From Blautia hydrogenotrophica DSM 10507 (GTDB lineage: Bacteria > Bacillota > Clostridia > Lachnospirales > Lachnospiraceae): 64,000 nt of DNA. A program made the position numbers and the translations under genes. The notes under the pieces were generated by a model. The model had not been told where the DNA came from and did not search any database. It was given only the letters and a program-made list of their open reading frames with translations. The stretch lies in NCBI RefSeq assembly GCF_034356035.1, contig NZ_CP136423.1, forward strand, positions 2,170,001 through 2,234,000, read 5' to 3'. Of the stretch, positions 36,386-46,326 are shown piece by piece; positions within the stretch are counted from its first letter, which is position 1, and each line of letters opens with the position of its first letter.

Positions 36386-36937
36386 TCATTTTTGAATCCG
36401 AATATCCTTTTGCCTCCACCCAATCTCCATGGGTTTCGCTCCATAGACGGCCATGCTGTACCCGGAGTCAATCTGTAACAGCTCATACCAGCCTTCCTCC
36501 AAATTGATCTTTCTCAAATCTTTCGACAAGCCTTCCCCTGTCCATTTCACATACGCCTCTCTCAAAACCCACTGCGTATAAAAGGCTTTCTCTGTATTCG
36601 GAGAATCTAAAATCTGACGTGCTAAGTCTGCCGGTACTGTACGTTCTAAGATTCTCTTGATGTTCGAAGCTGCACTGTGAATCTGAATGTCGATTCCCAC
36701 CTCCTGAGGTGCCACAACACAGACCACATATTTCCCTGAATGGCTGATATTATAGTGTATCTCGGGCCTGCTGCTGATAAAAGGCTTACCGTGCTCTCCC
36801 ACACTCCTAGCCTCATATTCTAAGCGTATCCCATACTCTTCTCTCAGAGCCTCTCTTAGAAGTTGTTCTCCTACCATATGCTCCATCTTTTTTTCGTATT
36901 CCGGCGGCATCACAGTGTAAAAAATCATTGCCTTCAT
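36386..36937 (-). CDS. 4'-phosphopantetheinyl transferase (Sfp family)
   Basis: Transfers the phosphopantetheine arm of CoA to carrier proteins. The 183 residues show the Mg-binding VGIDIQIH (about 96-103) and the WVLREAYVKWTGEGL motif (about 143-157). The length is short for Sfp (about 220). It may serve the acyl carrier protein encoded downstream in this window, or carriers elsewhere. It starts one base after the helicase stop. Confidence 0.85.
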   Translation of the reverse strand: MKAMIFYTVMPPEYEKKMEHMVGEQLLREALREEYGIRLEYEARSVGEHGKPFISSRPEIHYNISHSGKYVVCVVAPQEVGIDIQIHSAASNIKRILERTVPADLARQILDSPNTEKAFYTQWVLREAYVKWTGEGLSKDLRKINLEEGWYELLQIDSGYSMAVYGAKPMEIGWRQKDIRIQK

Positions 36938-38764
36938 CTAATTTTCTACCTCCTCCAAGAATCGAGATCTCTCCCTCTCTTTTTCAAACTGATGAGTGAC
37001 ATAGCACAAAAACAGTTTTTTCCTTGCCCGAGTCATTCCCACATAGAACAGCCGGCGTTCTTCCTCCAACTGCTCTTCCAAAACAGCCTTTTTATAAGGG
37101 ATGCTTCCCTCGTTTACATTCAATATGTATACCCTCTCATACTCCAATCCTTTGACGCTGTGCAAAGTGGAAATTGTAACTCCCTCACTTTTCTGACTCT
37201 GCCTAGCCGCCTGTTCTTTCAGCTTATTTCCATAGTCTTCCATGTGTTCTTTCCACTGTTCTAGACTGTCCATCCCTTTTGTGCTCTCCTGAATCCGGTC
37301 TAAGAGTTCAAACAATTCTTCTGACTTTATTTTACGATATGCGGCATAATCCCGCAAGTATTCTTCATATCCTATCCCATGCCGAATAAAATTGACTGCC
37401 GCGTAAGGCTTCATCTGCCTAAGCAGCTTTAACTGTTCTTCCAGCAGATCAATTCTGTCACACATCCACTCTTTTTCTTCATAATACATTCGCAGGCTTT
37501 CCAAGGACACCCTCTTTTCATACACTGCCTCCCTGGATATGTACCGGTTCGGCCGATTCATCACTGCCAAGAACCTCTTCCTGCTCATATCCCCTTGTGC
37601 CATCTCCATATAATCCAGCAAATTACGGCAAATCCAATGTTCATAGAGGTCCGGCAGTCTTTCTTTCATCGTAAAAGGCAGATGAAATTCCATCAAGACA
37701 TTCACCATGTTCTCCGCCTCTAAATTCGTCCGAAACAGCACTGCCGCGTCCTCTAAGCTTCCTCCTGCCTCCACAAATTTTTGGAGATCTTTTAGCACAA
37801 ACAGGCTTTGCTGTCTTGGCTGCTCTAACTGGCAGATTTGGACTGGACAGCCTTTTTCATTGGGAGTAGACAATTTCTTAGGAAAACGGTTTTTGTTGTG
37901 TTTAATCATTCTCATCGCACTGTTCAAAATTTCTTCCGTACACCGATAATTCACATTGAGCAGCACCTTTTGAGTTCCAGGATAATCCTTCTCAAAGTTC
38001 ATCATAATCTGGGGACGCGCACCCCGAAAATGGTAGATGGACTGGTCATCGTCTCCCACGATGAACAAGTTTTTTCTGGGTTCCGCCAAAAGTCGTATCA
38101 CATCGTACTGAACTGGATTGATATCCTGAAATTCGTCTACCAATATATAGGGAAACCTCTCCTGCCAGGCCCTTCGGATATCTGTTCTCTCCCGCAGAAG
38201 TTCCCAGGTGTTCAAGAGCATATCGTCAAAATCCAGCAGTCGGAGGGCACGGCATTTCTTTTGATATCCCAGGTAGATCTTCCGAAAAATCTCATCTGGG
38301 CAGTTCTTGGAATAGTAATACTCCAATTCCACCCGGTTTCCTTTTACCATGCTGATTTCCCGCCCCAGTTCTTCCAGAAATTCTCCTTCCTGGCGCAGTT
38401 CTTCGCCGTACTGTTCCACCAGCTCCCCCAGAAATTGTTTCTTTTGTTCCTCGCTCAGAATATTCCTGGCATCCAGACCGTAGGCACACTTTAAAATGCC
38501 GTAAAAGACCCCGTGAAAAGTTCCGAAAGTCACACCGCTGCCGGAGCGGTTTTCCAGCCTTAAAAACCGTTCTTTCATCTCCCTGGCTGCCGCTTTTGAA
38601 AAAGTAACCACCAATATTCCAGTTTCTGGAACCTGATGATGGTGTATCATATATGAAGTTCTCTCAACAATGACGGAGGTTTTCCCCGAACCGGGGCCTG
38701 CCAGGACCATCATAGGCCCTGACAGGTGGGCGATTGCCCTTAATTGAGATGGATTTTTTTTCAT
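36938..38764 (-). CDS. UvrD/PcrA-like superfamily 1 DNA helicase
   Basis: A 608-residue helicase with Walker [10 protein letters not shown] (about 23-31), [14 protein letters not shown], the DEFQD box (about 210), [13 protein letters not shown], and C-terminal [15 protein letters not shown] and [10 protein letters not shown]. It is shorter than PcrA/UvrD (about 720) in its accessory 1B/2B domains and C-terminus. Its substrate role is not known. It overlaps gltX by 4 bases. Confidence 0.88.
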   Translation of the reverse strand: MKKNPSQLRAIAHLSGPMMVLAGPGSGKTSVIVERTSYMIHHHQVPETGILVVTFSKAAAREMKERFLRLENRSGSGVTFGTFHGVFYGILKCAYGLDARNILSEEQKKQFLGELVEQYGEELRQEGEFLEELGREISMVKGNRVELEYYYSKNCPDEIFRKIYLGYQKKCRALRLLDFDDMLLNTWELLRERTDIRRAWQERFPYILVDEFQDINPVQYDVIRLLAEPRKNLFIVGDDDQSIYHFRGARPQIMMNFEKDYPGTQKVLLNVNYRCTEEILNSAMRMIKHNKNRFPKKLSTPNEKGCPVQICQLEQPRQQSLFVLKDLQKFVEAGGSLEDAAVLFRTNLEAENMVNVLMEFHLPFTMKERLPDLYEHWICRNLLDYMEMAQGDMSRKRFLAVMNRPNRYISREAVYEKRVSLESLRMYYEEKEWMCDRIDLLEEQLKLLRQMKPYAAVNFIRHGIGYEEYLRDYAAYRKIKSEELFELLDRIQESTKGMDSLEQWKEHMEDYGNKLKEQAARQSQKSEGVTISTLHSVKGLEYERVYILNVNEGSIPYKKAVLEEQLEEERRLFYVGMTRARKKLFLCYVTHQFEKERERSRFLEEVEN

Positions 38765-40215
38765 GATTCACTCAGTTTTTCTATAGCCGCACGAATACGT
38801 CCCAGACTTTCCTCTTTGCCGATGATCTCCATAATGCCGGTGGCCCCAGCCGGAGTCATCTGCTTGCCGGATACGGCTGTCCGAATCGGCCACATCACAA
38901 AATTGGTCTTGTACTCTTTCTCCTTCATGTACTCGCTCAGAGTCTCAAACAGAGCATCATTTCCGAAGTCCTCCTGCTTCTCTAAGATGGGAAGTACTTC
39001 CCTGAGAACCTGACAAGAGGTCTCCTCTGTAGTCTTCATCTTTTTATGCCTGTACATAGAATTGTCATACTCAGGAACTTCCTCAAAGAAAGCAACCATT
39101 TCCGGTATCTCTGCAAAGGTCTCAATTCTAGTCTGGACCATCGCCGCTATCTTTCGAAAATCATAGTCTCTTTTCAACGTCTCTTTCATATAAGGAAGCG
39201 CCTTTTGATAGAATTCTTCCGGCTCCATGGCTTTGATGTACTCACCGTTCATCCACTTCATCTTTACCATATCAAAGACTGCCGGAGATTTGCTGATATG
39301 GTGATAGTCAAACGCCTCCACCAGTTCTTTCAGCGAAAAAATTTCCCTGTTGTCAGAAGGACTCCAGCCCAGCAGCGCCACGAAATTCACCACGGCCTCT
39401 GTTAAAAATCCCTGTTCAATCAAATCCTCATAGGATGAATGTCCAGAACGCTTAGACAACTTTTGATGTTCCTCATTGGTAATTAACGGACAGTGGACAT
39501 ACGTAGGAATCTCCCAACCAAAAGCCTCATAGATACGGTTATATTTCGGTGCTGAAGAGAGGTACTCATTTCCTCTCACCACATGGGTAATCCCCATCAG
39601 ATGGTCATCGATGACATTGGCAAAATTATAAGTAGGATACCCGTCTGTCTTGATCAAAATCAGATCTTCCAGTTCTTCATTGTTTACTGTGATGTCTCCA
39701 TAAATCACATCGTGAAAAGTCGTCGTTCCCTCCGTAGGCATATTAAAACGAATCACATGGGGTTCCCCTGCTGCCAGCTTCGCCTCTACCTCTTCTTTGG
39801 TCAGCTTCAGGCATCGCTTGTCATAGATGGCAATCTCTTTGCCTGCCACTTCCCGTCTCATGGACTCGAGAGTCTCTTTATCGCAGAAGCAATAATAAGC
39901 GTCTCCTTGTTCCACAAGCTGCTGCGCATATTTCAAATAAAGTCCAGAGGCGTTTCTCTCACTCTGAACATAGGGACCAAAGCCTCCATCCTTATCCGGT
40001 CCCTCATCGTGGACCAGCCCCGTCTTCTCCAGAGTACGGTAGATAATGTCCAAGGCCCCTTCCATAAGTCTCTCCTGGTCGGTGTCCTCAATTCTCAGGA
40101 TAAAATCTCCGCCTTCATGCTTCGCAATCAAATATGCATACAATGCTGTCCTCAAATTTCCCACATGCATTTTGCCTGTAGGACTGGGGGCAAATCTTGT
40201 TCTGATCTTACTCAT
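38761..40215 (-). CDS. gltX: Glutamyl-tRNA synthetase
   Basis: Charges tRNA-Glu. The class I HIGH-like motif [13 protein letters not shown] follows the start, and KMSKS corresponds to KLSKRSG (about 244). The start at 40215 ([15 protein letters not shown]) is preceded by AGGGAG and matches the family; an upstream ATG at 40245 has no support. It lies 51 bases after the sirtuin-like gene and probably shares its transcript. No T-box is seen. Confidence 0.96.
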   Translation of the reverse strand: MSKIRTRFAPSPTGKMHVGNLRTALYAYLIAKHEGGDFILRIEDTDQERLMEGALDIIYRTLEKTGLVHDEGPDKDGGFGPYVQSERNASGLYLKYAQQLVEQGDAYYCFCDKETLESMRREVAGKEIAIYDKRCLKLTKEEVEAKLAAGEPHVIRFNMPTEGTTTFHDVIYGDITVNNEELEDLILIKTDGYPTYNFANVIDDHLMGITHVVRGNEYLSSAPKYNRIYEAFGWEIPTYVHCPLITNEEHQKLSKRSGHSSYEDLIEQGFLTEAVVNFVALLGWSPSDNREIFSLKELVEAFDYHHISKSPAVFDMVKMKWMNGEYIKAMEPEEFYQKALPYMKETLKRDYDFRKIAAMVQTRIETFAEIPEMVAFFEEVPEYDNSMYRHKKMKTTEETSCQVLREVLPILEKQEDFGNDALFETLSEYMKEKEYKTNFVMWPIRTAVSGKQMTPAGATGIMEIIGKEESLGRIRAAIEKLSES

Positions 40216-40266
40216 TTTCTTTGTCTCCCTGTTATTTATTTTCATTCAATTTTACTCGACATAACA

Positions 40267-41001
40267 TTATAGCGCAAGCTGTGCCAATATGTCCATAGAT
40301 TTTCCATGAATCACAAGATCTGCTTTGGAGTCTGCATAATGTTCCCTGTTATGAATTAAAATAACTCTCTTGCCTGTAAAATAGCGCAGAAAAGATTCCG
40401 CCAAAACAGAGCTCATATCACATCCCAACAGCAAAAGCGTGTCTGCCTTACTCACCTCATCCGCCGCTTTCGTGGACAGAGCATTGTTCACCATCTCCCC
40501 GGCCAATACAATCTGCGGACGAATGGTCGTTCCACAGTTCTCACACCTTGGCACTCCTTTAGAATCCCGAATGTATTCCAGAGGATATTTTCTTCTGCAA
40601 TGCGGACACTCATTGTGGTATACGCTTCCATGAAGCTCAATGACATTTTTACAGCCTGCTCTGTGAGCCAGAGAAAAAATGTCCCGGGTGATTATCATTT
40701 TCAATACTCCCATATCTTCCAGCTTCTTTAAGGTTTTAAGGCCGTCATTGATCTCACCCAAACTGCTGATCAGATCGTTTTTATAAAATTCAAAGAACTC
40801 TCTCACCCTCGTATTATAGAATCCGGCACTGAAAATCTCCTCTGGAGACCGTCCGTATTTTTCTTCGATTTCATATGCGTACTTTGATCTTCGATAACTG
40901 GTGCAGCCACACTCCATGCTGACGCCAATTCCTTTCAGGATTACCAGATAGTCACTTTCCAACAGCATCTTCTTCAGTAAAATTAATCTCTCCTCCATCA
41001 T
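40267..41001 (-). CDS. Sir2-like protein with a degenerate NAD site
   Basis: The 244 residues follow the sirtuin layout. The structural Zn cysteines (C132, C135, C153, C156), the catalytic-position LHGS with H124, and RPQIVLAGE are present. The NAD-binding GAGxS motif, however, is KGIGVS (about 23-28), the following P-D/T-F-R is TSYR, and the TQNxD motif is TRDIF (105-109), which loses the key Asn and Asp. Deacetylase activity is therefore doubtful; it may bind another ligand. The RBS is AGGAGGG. It precedes gltX. Confidence 0.8.
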   Translation of the reverse strand: MMEERLILLKKMLLESDYLVILKGIGVSMECGCTSYRRSKYAYEIEEKYGRSPEEIFSAGFYNTRVREFFEFYKNDLISSLGEINDGLKTLKKLEDMGVLKMIITRDIFSLAHRAGCKNVIELHGSVYHNECPHCRRKYPLEYIRDSKGVPRCENCGTTIRPQIVLAGEMVNNALSTKAADEVSKADTLLLLGCDMSSVLAESFLRYFTGKRVILIHNREHYADSKADLVIHGKSMDILAQLAL

Positions 41002-41049
41002 AATTATCCCTCCTGAGCATGTAAAAAATGAGGTAACTCTGGCTTTCTT

Positions 41050-41112
41050 CTAGTCGATCTCTACTCTGCAAAGTCTTCGGACATTCCTTTCAAAGACTAT
41101 CCAATGACCCAT
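41050..41112 (-). CDS. Possible 20-residue leader peptide upstream of the sirtuin-gltX transcript
   Basis: An ATG directly after AAAAGGAGGTC opens a 20-codon frame (MGHWIVFERNVRRLCRVEID) ending in TAG, 48 bases before the sirtuin-like gene. A promoter candidate lies immediately upstream. No homologue is recognised; translation is inferred from the strong RBS only. Confidence 0.35.
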   Translation of the reverse strand: MGHWIVFERNVRRLCRVEID

Positions 41113-41127
41113 GACCTCCTTTTATCT

Positions 41128-41156
41128 ATTATACAATTCCTGTTTTTTCCATGCAA
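41128..41156 (-). promoter_or_regulatory. Sigma-A-type promoter upstream of sirtuin-gltX
   Basis: On the minus strand: -35 TTGCAT (41151-41156), 17-bp spacer, perfect -10 TATAAT (41128-41133). The predicted start is only a few bases before the RBS of the small frame. Confidence 0.6.
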
Positions 41157-41196
41157 TATCAAAATGCTGAAACTATATGTCTAATCATTTTAACAC

Positions 41197-41224
41197 AAAA
41201 AGCCGCCCTGCCGGACAGCTTTTT
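41197..41224 (-). terminator. Terminator at the end of the fatty-acid operon
   Basis: AAAAGCTGTCC pairs with GGGCGGCTTTT (with G-T pairs), flanked by A and T runs on both sides, so it can work in both directions. It lies about 65 bases after the stop of the last operon gene. Confidence 0.7.
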
Positions 41225-41281
41225 CATGTAACAGAAAAGGCCTTATCACGCTAATGCGCGAAAGCCCTTTCCTATCACATA
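41225..41281 (-). repeat. Hairpin-only family B fragment, reverse orientation
   Basis: Read on the minus strand it matches the terminal hairpin of the full copies (TATGTGATAGGAAAGGGC, then CGCATTAGCGTG). It lacks the rest. Its right end touches the plus-strand T-run of the adjoining terminator. Confidence 0.6.
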
Positions 41282-41290
41282 AATGCTCTC

Positions 41291-42349
41291 TCATTGAAAC
41301 TCTTCCATAATCTCAGCCACAGTCTCGATTCTGTCACAGCGCCACACATTTGCCCCACAAAACAACAGGCCTTCCTTGGTATTTCCCTCCACAGCATTCA
41401 CCAAGGCATCTGTGATGCAATACGGAATTTCTTTTGGACTGCAAGTCACAATACAGTGATGACATCTTCGAATCGGCAATTTTTCTCTTTGTACCCTCTG
41501 TACAAACTCATTTTGAATTGCTCTGCCCGGCATTCCTACTGGGCTTTGTACGATACACACGTCCTCCTGTCTTGCATCCAGATAACTCTGTTTGTACTCC
41601 ATGGATGCATCACACTCTTTTGTGGTCACAAAGCGGGTGCCAAGCTGAACTCCATCCGCTCCCAATTCCAGGGCATGGTCTAAATCTTCCGACTTGAAAA
41701 TCCCGCCCGCCACTGCTACAGGTATCTTTTTTTTGTACTTATCCGCATATTCCCTCACCAATTTTACGACAGAGCGAATCACTTCATCATATCCCAGCTC
41801 ATCTATTGTCTCTAGCTCTTCTCTCGAAAATCCCAAATGTCCTCCCGCTTTTGGTCCTTCAATTACCACCAAATCAGGGGCTGTCTGGTACTTTCGATCC
41901 CACATTTTGCAGAGCACCTTCGCCGATTTCAGGGAGGAGATAATCGGAGCGATCTTCGTTTTGCTGCCCTGAACCAATCCGGGCAAATCCACAGGAAGCC
42001 CGGCTCCTGAGATAATCAAATCGACCCCGTTTTTCACTGCCTCCTTCACATACTCCTTATAATGCTGGGTGGCAACCATGATGTTCACTCCCAGTATTCC
42101 TTTTCCCTCCGAAATCTGGCGGGCCTTCAAGATTTCCTTTTTCATAGCCCGAAAATTAGCCTCCAGAGGATTCTTACAAAAATCAGCTTCTCTCCAGCCG
42201 ATCTGAGCTGTGGAAATCACACCGACGCCTCCACAGGCCGCCACGCTCCCAGCTAAGCTGGACAGGCTGATTCCCACACCCATTCCGCCTTGTATCACAG
42301 GAATCCTAGCTGTCAAATTTCCGATCACCAATGGCTTACGATTTTTCAT
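41291..42349 (-). CDS. FabX-like / nitronate monooxygenase-family flavoenzyme
   Basis: A 352-residue FMN TIM-barrel protein with IPVIQGGMGVGIS (about 17-29), GVNIMVAT, VIEGPKAGGHLG, VAVAGGI and GVQLGTRFV. The C-terminus has a cysteine cluster C296-x2-C-x3-C-x7-C311, unlike FabK. As recalled, Helicobacter FabX has the same start and a cysteine cluster binding [4Fe-4S], and makes unsaturated acyl-ACP. Here the gene is last in the fatty-acid operon, which otherwise lacks an enoyl reductase, so a role in acyl-ACP oxidation/isomerisation or reduction is plausible. Database tools would probably call it nitronate monooxygenase. Confidence 0.75.
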   Translation of the reverse strand: MKNRKPLVIGNLTARIPVIQGGMGVGISLSSLAGSVAACGGVGVISTAQIGWREADFCKNPLEANFRAMKKEILKARQISEGKGILGVNIMVATQHYKEYVKEAVKNGVDLIISGAGLPVDLPGLVQGSKTKIAPIISSLKSAKVLCKMWDRKYQTAPDLVVIEGPKAGGHLGFSREELETIDELGYDEVIRSVVKLVREYADKYKKKIPVAVAGGIFKSEDLDHALELGADGVQLGTRFVTTKECDASMEYKQSYLDARQEDVCIVQSPVGMPGRAIQNEFVQRVQREKLPIRRCHHCIVTCSPKEIPYCITDALVNAVEGNTKEGLLFCGANVWRCDRIETVAEIMEEFQ

Positions 42350-44055
42350 TACATTCTCCTAAATCTCTCATACCGTTCCATCGCAAACTGCTCTTTCGTC
42401 TTTCCAGCCTGTCTGCGCAGGAATCGCTTAATCTGAATCTTCAAATATTCCCCGATCTCTTCTAAATTGTCTGCACAAGCTGGGGACTCTTCTGGAATCA
42501 CTCTCTCAATGATTCCCAGTTCTTTCAACTCAGCCGCTGTCACCTTCATCACCTCAGCTGCCTCGTCGGCCTTCTTACTGTCTTTCCAGAGAATAGATGC
42601 AAAGCCTTCCGGCGAGAGAATCGTGTAGGTAGAATTCTCCATCATCCACACCTCGTTACCCACACCCAGGGCGAGAGCCCCGCCGCTTCCTCCTTCTCCA
42701 ATGACAATCGAGAGAATCGGCACCGTCAAATCAGACATCTCCATCAGGTTCCTGGCTATCGCCTCCCCCTGACCTCTCTCTTCAGCCTCAATGCCGCAGA
42801 AAGCACCTGGCGTATCAATAAATGTGATAATTGGGCGTCCAAATTTCTCCGCCTGCTTCATCAGTCTCAGTGCTTTTCGGTATCCTTCCGGAGATGGCAT
42901 TCCAAAGTTTCTAATCAGATTATCCTTGGTGCTTCTACCTTTCTGAATTCCAATCACAGTTACAGGCTGTCCATCCAGGTAGGCGACTCCACCTATTACC
43001 GCTCCGTCATCTCGAAAGGCCCTGTCTCCGTGAAGCTCCATGAAGTCCCCAAACAGCAGCGAAATATAGTCCAAGGCCACCGGTCTTTTGGGACTTCTCG
43101 CGGTCTGAACCCGCTCCCACGCACTCATAGAAGCGCTGGCCTTATGCCCCTTCTTTTTTTCGTGAAACTGCTTTCTTCCCGGCCACTCCTGAGGGAAAGA
43201 AGCATAATCCGGCTTTTTGGAATGAAGACGAATAAGGTTGGAAACCGTCGCTTTTAACTGGTCTCTGGTCACAATTGCGTCAATCATTCCATGCTCCAGC
43301 AAAAACTCCGATTTCTGAAACCCTTCCGGCAGCTTCTGCCCAATGGTCTGCTGAATCACACGAGGCCCTGCGAACCCGATCAGAGCATCCGGCTCCGCAA
43401 GTATCACATCTCCTAGCATCGCAAAGCTTGCGGTGACTCCTCCCGTGGTAGGGTCTGTCAAAATCGGAAGATAAAACAGTCCTGCCTTTGAGTGAGCCTT
43501 AATCGCCGCGGAAGTTTTTGCCATCTGCATCAAAGAGACCATTCCCTCCTGCATCCTCGCACCACCAGAACAGCAGAAAAGCACTACCGGCAGTCTTCTG
43601 ACTGTCGCCTCCTCGAAGGCCCGGGTGATCTTCTCTCCCACCACATAGCCCATGCTAGCCATGAGAAACCTGGCGTCACAGGCACCGATTACCACAGGCT
43701 GCCCATCCACGGTCCCTAGTCCGATGCGCACGGCCTCATCTAGCCGCGTTTTTTCCTGAAGCGCCTTCACCTTCTGTGGATATTCCGGGTAATCCAACGG
43801 ATTCGTGTTTTCAATTCCCGTAAACCACTCCTCGAAGGAATGCGGGTCCAAAACCATCTTCATCCTTGTCTTTGCCTTGATACGGAAATAACCTCCGCAT
43901 TTGGGACAGACATAGTGATTTTCAACCACATCCTCCTTATAGACCATCTCCGAGCACTTCGGACACTTTACCCAAAGTCCCTTAGGCACTTCAGGCGTCT
44001 GCTCCACCGGCTGTGAGACGCTGGTCTTTTTAAAAAATTTTTTCAAATCAGGCAT
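42349..44055 (-). CDS. accDA: Fused acetyl-CoA carboxylase carboxyltransferase (AccD-AccA)
   Basis: One 568-residue chain joins both carboxyltransferase subunits. The beta part (about 1-290) has the Zn ribbon C31-x2-C34 and C50-x2-C53 and GGARMQEGM. The alpha part (about 310-568) starts near [15 protein letters not shown] and contains [15 protein letters not shown]. It transfers carboxyl from biotin on AccB to acetyl-CoA to give malonyl-CoA. It lies 11 bases after accC. In many bacteria these are separate genes. Confidence 0.94.
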   Translation of the reverse strand: MPDLKKFFKKTSVSQPVEQTPEVPKGLWVKCPKCSEMVYKEDVVENHYVCPKCGGYFRIKAKTRMKMVLDPHSFEEWFTGIENTNPLDYPEYPQKVKALQEKTRLDEAVRIGLGTVDGQPVVIGACDARFLMASMGYVVGEKITRAFEEATVRRLPVVLFCCSGGARMQEGMVSLMQMAKTSAAIKAHSKAGLFYLPILTDPTTGGVTASFAMLGDVILAEPDALIGFAGPRVIQQTIGQKLPEGFQKSEFLLEHGMIDAIVTRDQLKATVSNLIRLHSKKPDYASFPQEWPGRKQFHEKKKGHKASASMSAWERVQTARSPKRPVALDYISLLFGDFMELHGDRAFRDDGAVIGGVAYLDGQPVTVIGIQKGRSTKDNLIRNFGMPSPEGYRKALRLMKQAEKFGRPIITFIDTPGAFCGIEAEERGQGEAIARNLMEMSDLTVPILSIVIGEGGSGGALALGVGNEVWMMENSTYTILSPEGFASILWKDSKKADEAAEVMKVTAAELKELGIIERVIPEESPACADNLEEIGEYLKIQIKRFLRRQAGKTKEQFAMERYERFRRM

Positions 44056-44066
44056 GGTATCACTCC

Positions 44067-45410
44067 TTATTCACCGAAATGTTCCGGGATAAAATCCGTC
44101 GTAATCTTTCCCGCTTGAAAATCAGGCTCGCTTAAAATCTCATACTGAAAATCAATGTTCGTCTTCAAGCCGTCAATGACCAGCTCTCCGAGCACGCTTT
44201 GCATCTTTCGGATTGCGCTGGGCCGGTCTTTGTCGTGGACAATTACCTTGACAATCATAGAATCATAGTTTGGCGGAATATGATAGCCATTATACACCGC
44301 AGTATCCATCCGCACTCCATTTCCACCTGGCAAATGTAAATACTCAATCGTCCCCGGACAGGGCATAAAATTGCGTCCCGGGTCCTCCGCATTGATTCTA
44401 CACTCAATCGCATGACCTCGAAGTTCTATCTGGGATTGGCTCACAGAAAGAGGCAGCCCTGCGGCCACTTGAATCTGCTCCTTTACCAAATCCACGCCAG
44501 AGACAAGCTCCGACACAGGATGCTCCACTTGAATCCGTGTGTTCATCTCCATAAAGAAAAACTCCCCCGATTCATCCAACAGAAACTCTATCGTTCCAGC
44601 ATTCTCATAGCCCACTGCCTTTGCCGCCCGTACCGCAGTCTGTCCCATCTTTTGGCGAAGCTCCTCTGTCAGAGCCACACAGGGAGACTCCTCGATCATC
44701 TTCTGATGCCGTCTTTGAATCGAACAGTCTCTCTCTCCTAAATGCACCACATTTCCAAACTTATCGGCCATAATCTGTACTTCCACGTGGCGCGGCTTTC
44801 TCACATACCGCTCCAAGTACATGGTGTTATCCCCAAAAGCATTGACTGATTCCTGCTGAGCCATCTGAAAATGCTCCAGAAATTCTGCTTCGCTCTCAGC
44901 GATTCGCATCCCTTTGCCGCCTCCGCCGGAAGAAGCTTTTATCATCACCGGAAAGCCGATTTCTCTGGCCGCCTCCAATGCGCTTTCAGGGTCATACACC
45001 GGCTCTTTGGTGCCAGGAACCACGGGAACACCTGCCTTTCGCATCGTGTTTTTCGCTTCCGACTTATTCCCCATCTTCTGAATCAGTTCCGCAGACGGAC
45101 CGATAAAGGTCACATTGCACTGCTGACACATCTCCACAAACTTACTGTTTTCCGAGAGAAAACCAAAGCCCGGATGAATTGCCTGGGCCTTGGAGGCGAT
45201 AGTGGCACTTAAAATCCTCTCCATATTCAAATAACTGTCCTTTGGGGCCGCCGGCCCGATACAGATCGCCTCATCTGCCAGCTGTGTGTGCAAAGCGTCT
45301 CTGTCAGCCTCCGAGTAGACAGCGACGGTTTGAATTCCCAGCTCTCTGCACGCACGGATGATACGGACGGCGATCTCTCCTCGATTGGCAATCAATATCT
45401 TTCCAAACAT
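44067..45410 (-). CDS. accC: Biotin carboxylase subunit of acetyl-CoA carboxylase
   Basis: Carboxylates biotin on AccB using ATP and bicarbonate. The start [16 protein letters not shown] at 45410 follows GGAG and matches the family; an upstream frame to 45434 lies in fabZ. ATP-grasp motifs [12 protein letters not shown] (about 158-169) and [14 protein letters not shown] (about 287) are intact. The length, 447, is standard. Confidence 0.97.
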   Translation of the reverse strand: MFGKILIANRGEIAVRIIRACRELGIQTVAVYSEADRDALHTQLADEAICIGPAAPKDSYLNMERILSATIASKAQAIHPGFGFLSENSKFVEMCQQCNVTFIGPSAELIQKMGNKSEAKNTMRKAGVPVVPGTKEPVYDPESALEAAREIGFPVMIKASSGGGGKGMRIAESEAEFLEHFQMAQQESVNAFGDNTMYLERYVRKPRHVEVQIMADKFGNVVHLGERDCSIQRRHQKMIEESPCVALTEELRQKMGQTAVRAAKAVGYENAGTIEFLLDESGEFFFMEMNTRIQVEHPVSELVSGVDLVKEQIQVAAGLPLSVSQSQIELRGHAIECRINAEDPGRNFMPCPGTIEYLHLPGGNGVRMDTAVYNGYHIPPNYDSMIVKVIVHDKDRPSAIRKMQSVLGELVIDGLKTNIDFQYEILSEPDFQAGKITTDFIPEHFGE

Positions 45411-45420
45411 CTCGCTACTC

Positions 45421-45849
45421 CTATCCGATGGCAAAGGTCAGCTCCGCCATTGCAGCAACTTTTCCGTCCTGCTTTACCGCCTTTGCCTTACCGATTCCGA
45501 TGGGCCCTTTCTGCTTGATGATCTCCACTTCCAGGGTTAGTACATCTCCCGGCACTACTTTATTCTTAAACTTCGCAGAATTAATTCCGCCGAAATATCC
45601 GATTTTTCCTTTGTTCTCCGGCTTGCACAGCATCGCCACACAACCAGCCTGAGCCAGTGCCTCTATAATCAGCACTCCTGGCATCACCGGCTCCTGGGGA
45701 AAGTGTCCTGCAAAAAACGGTTCATTATAAGACACACATTTTTTTGCCACTGCTCGGACGCCTGGTTCCAGCTCTTCCACGGTATCAATCAGCAAAAAAG
45801 GCTGTCTGTGAGGAATAATCTCCATAATCTCTTTCGTCGTCAGCTTCAT
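45421..45849 (-). CDS. fabZ: 3-hydroxyacyl-ACP dehydratase FabZ
   Basis: Dehydrates 3-hydroxyacyl-ACP. The hot-dog fold motif IIPHRQPFLLID has the catalytic His, and GHFPQEPVMPGVLIIEALAQ has the Glu. The start at 45849 (MKLTTKEIMEI) follows AGGAGG at a suitable distance and gives 142 residues. It sits between accB and accC. Confidence 0.95.
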   Translation of the reverse strand: MKLTTKEIMEIIPHRQPFLLIDTVEELEPGVRAVAKKCVSYNEPFFAGHFPQEPVMPGVLIIEALAQAGCVAMLCKPENKGKIGYFGGINSAKFKNKVVPGDVLTLEVEIIKQKGPIGIGKAKAVKQDGKVAAMAELTFAIG

Positions 45850-45862
45850 CGTTTGGCCTCCT

Positions 45863-46309
45863 CTATCCAATTACAAACAGCGGCTGTCCATACTCCACCA
45901 TCTGCTCGTTTTCCACTAAAATCTCCTTGATCTCACCCTCAAATTCGGACTCAATCTCATTCATCAGCTTCATGGCCTCTACAATCCCCAGAACCTGGCC
46001 TTTTTTCACCACGTCGCCCACCTGGACATATGGCTTTGCGTCCACGTTAGGCGCACAGTAGAAGGTTCCCACCAGAGGAGATTTCACCACCATGCTACCG
46101 GCCGTCTCTTCTACCTGTGGCACAGCCGCCGTTTGTACCATGGGTTCTGCCACAGTAGCTGCCGCCGTTTGCGATGCAGCCACGACAATATTCTTACTGT
46201 CTTTGTCTGTGCGCATGGAAATTTTCAGTCCACCCTCTTCCACCTCGAAACGAGTCAAATTTGACTTACTCACGGCCTCAATCAGCTCTTTGATTTTATC
46301 ATAATCCAT
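45863..46309 (-). CDS. accB: Biotin carboxyl carrier protein
   Basis: Carries biotin for acetyl-CoA carboxylase. The C-terminal biotinyl domain has the biotinylation site VEAMKLMNE (Lys near residue 110). The N-terminal part is followed by an Ala/Val/Thr-rich linker. The ATG at 46309 has GAGGTG six bases ahead and is preferred over the GTG three codons upstream. Confidence 0.95.
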   Translation of the reverse strand: MDYDKIKELIEAVSKSNLTRFEVEEGGLKISMRTDKDSKNIVVAASQTAAATVAEPMVQTAAVPQVEETAGSMVVKSPLVGTFYCAPNVDAKPYVQVGDVVKKGQVLGIVEAMKLMNEIESEFEGEIKEILVENEQMVEYGQPLFVIG

Positions 46310-46326
46310 CTTGTCCACCTCACAAT

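Noticed and set aside
40216..40266. A T-box or other tRNA-sensing leader for gltX
   Set aside because: The gap to the preceding gene is too short and has no T-box sequence or terminator.
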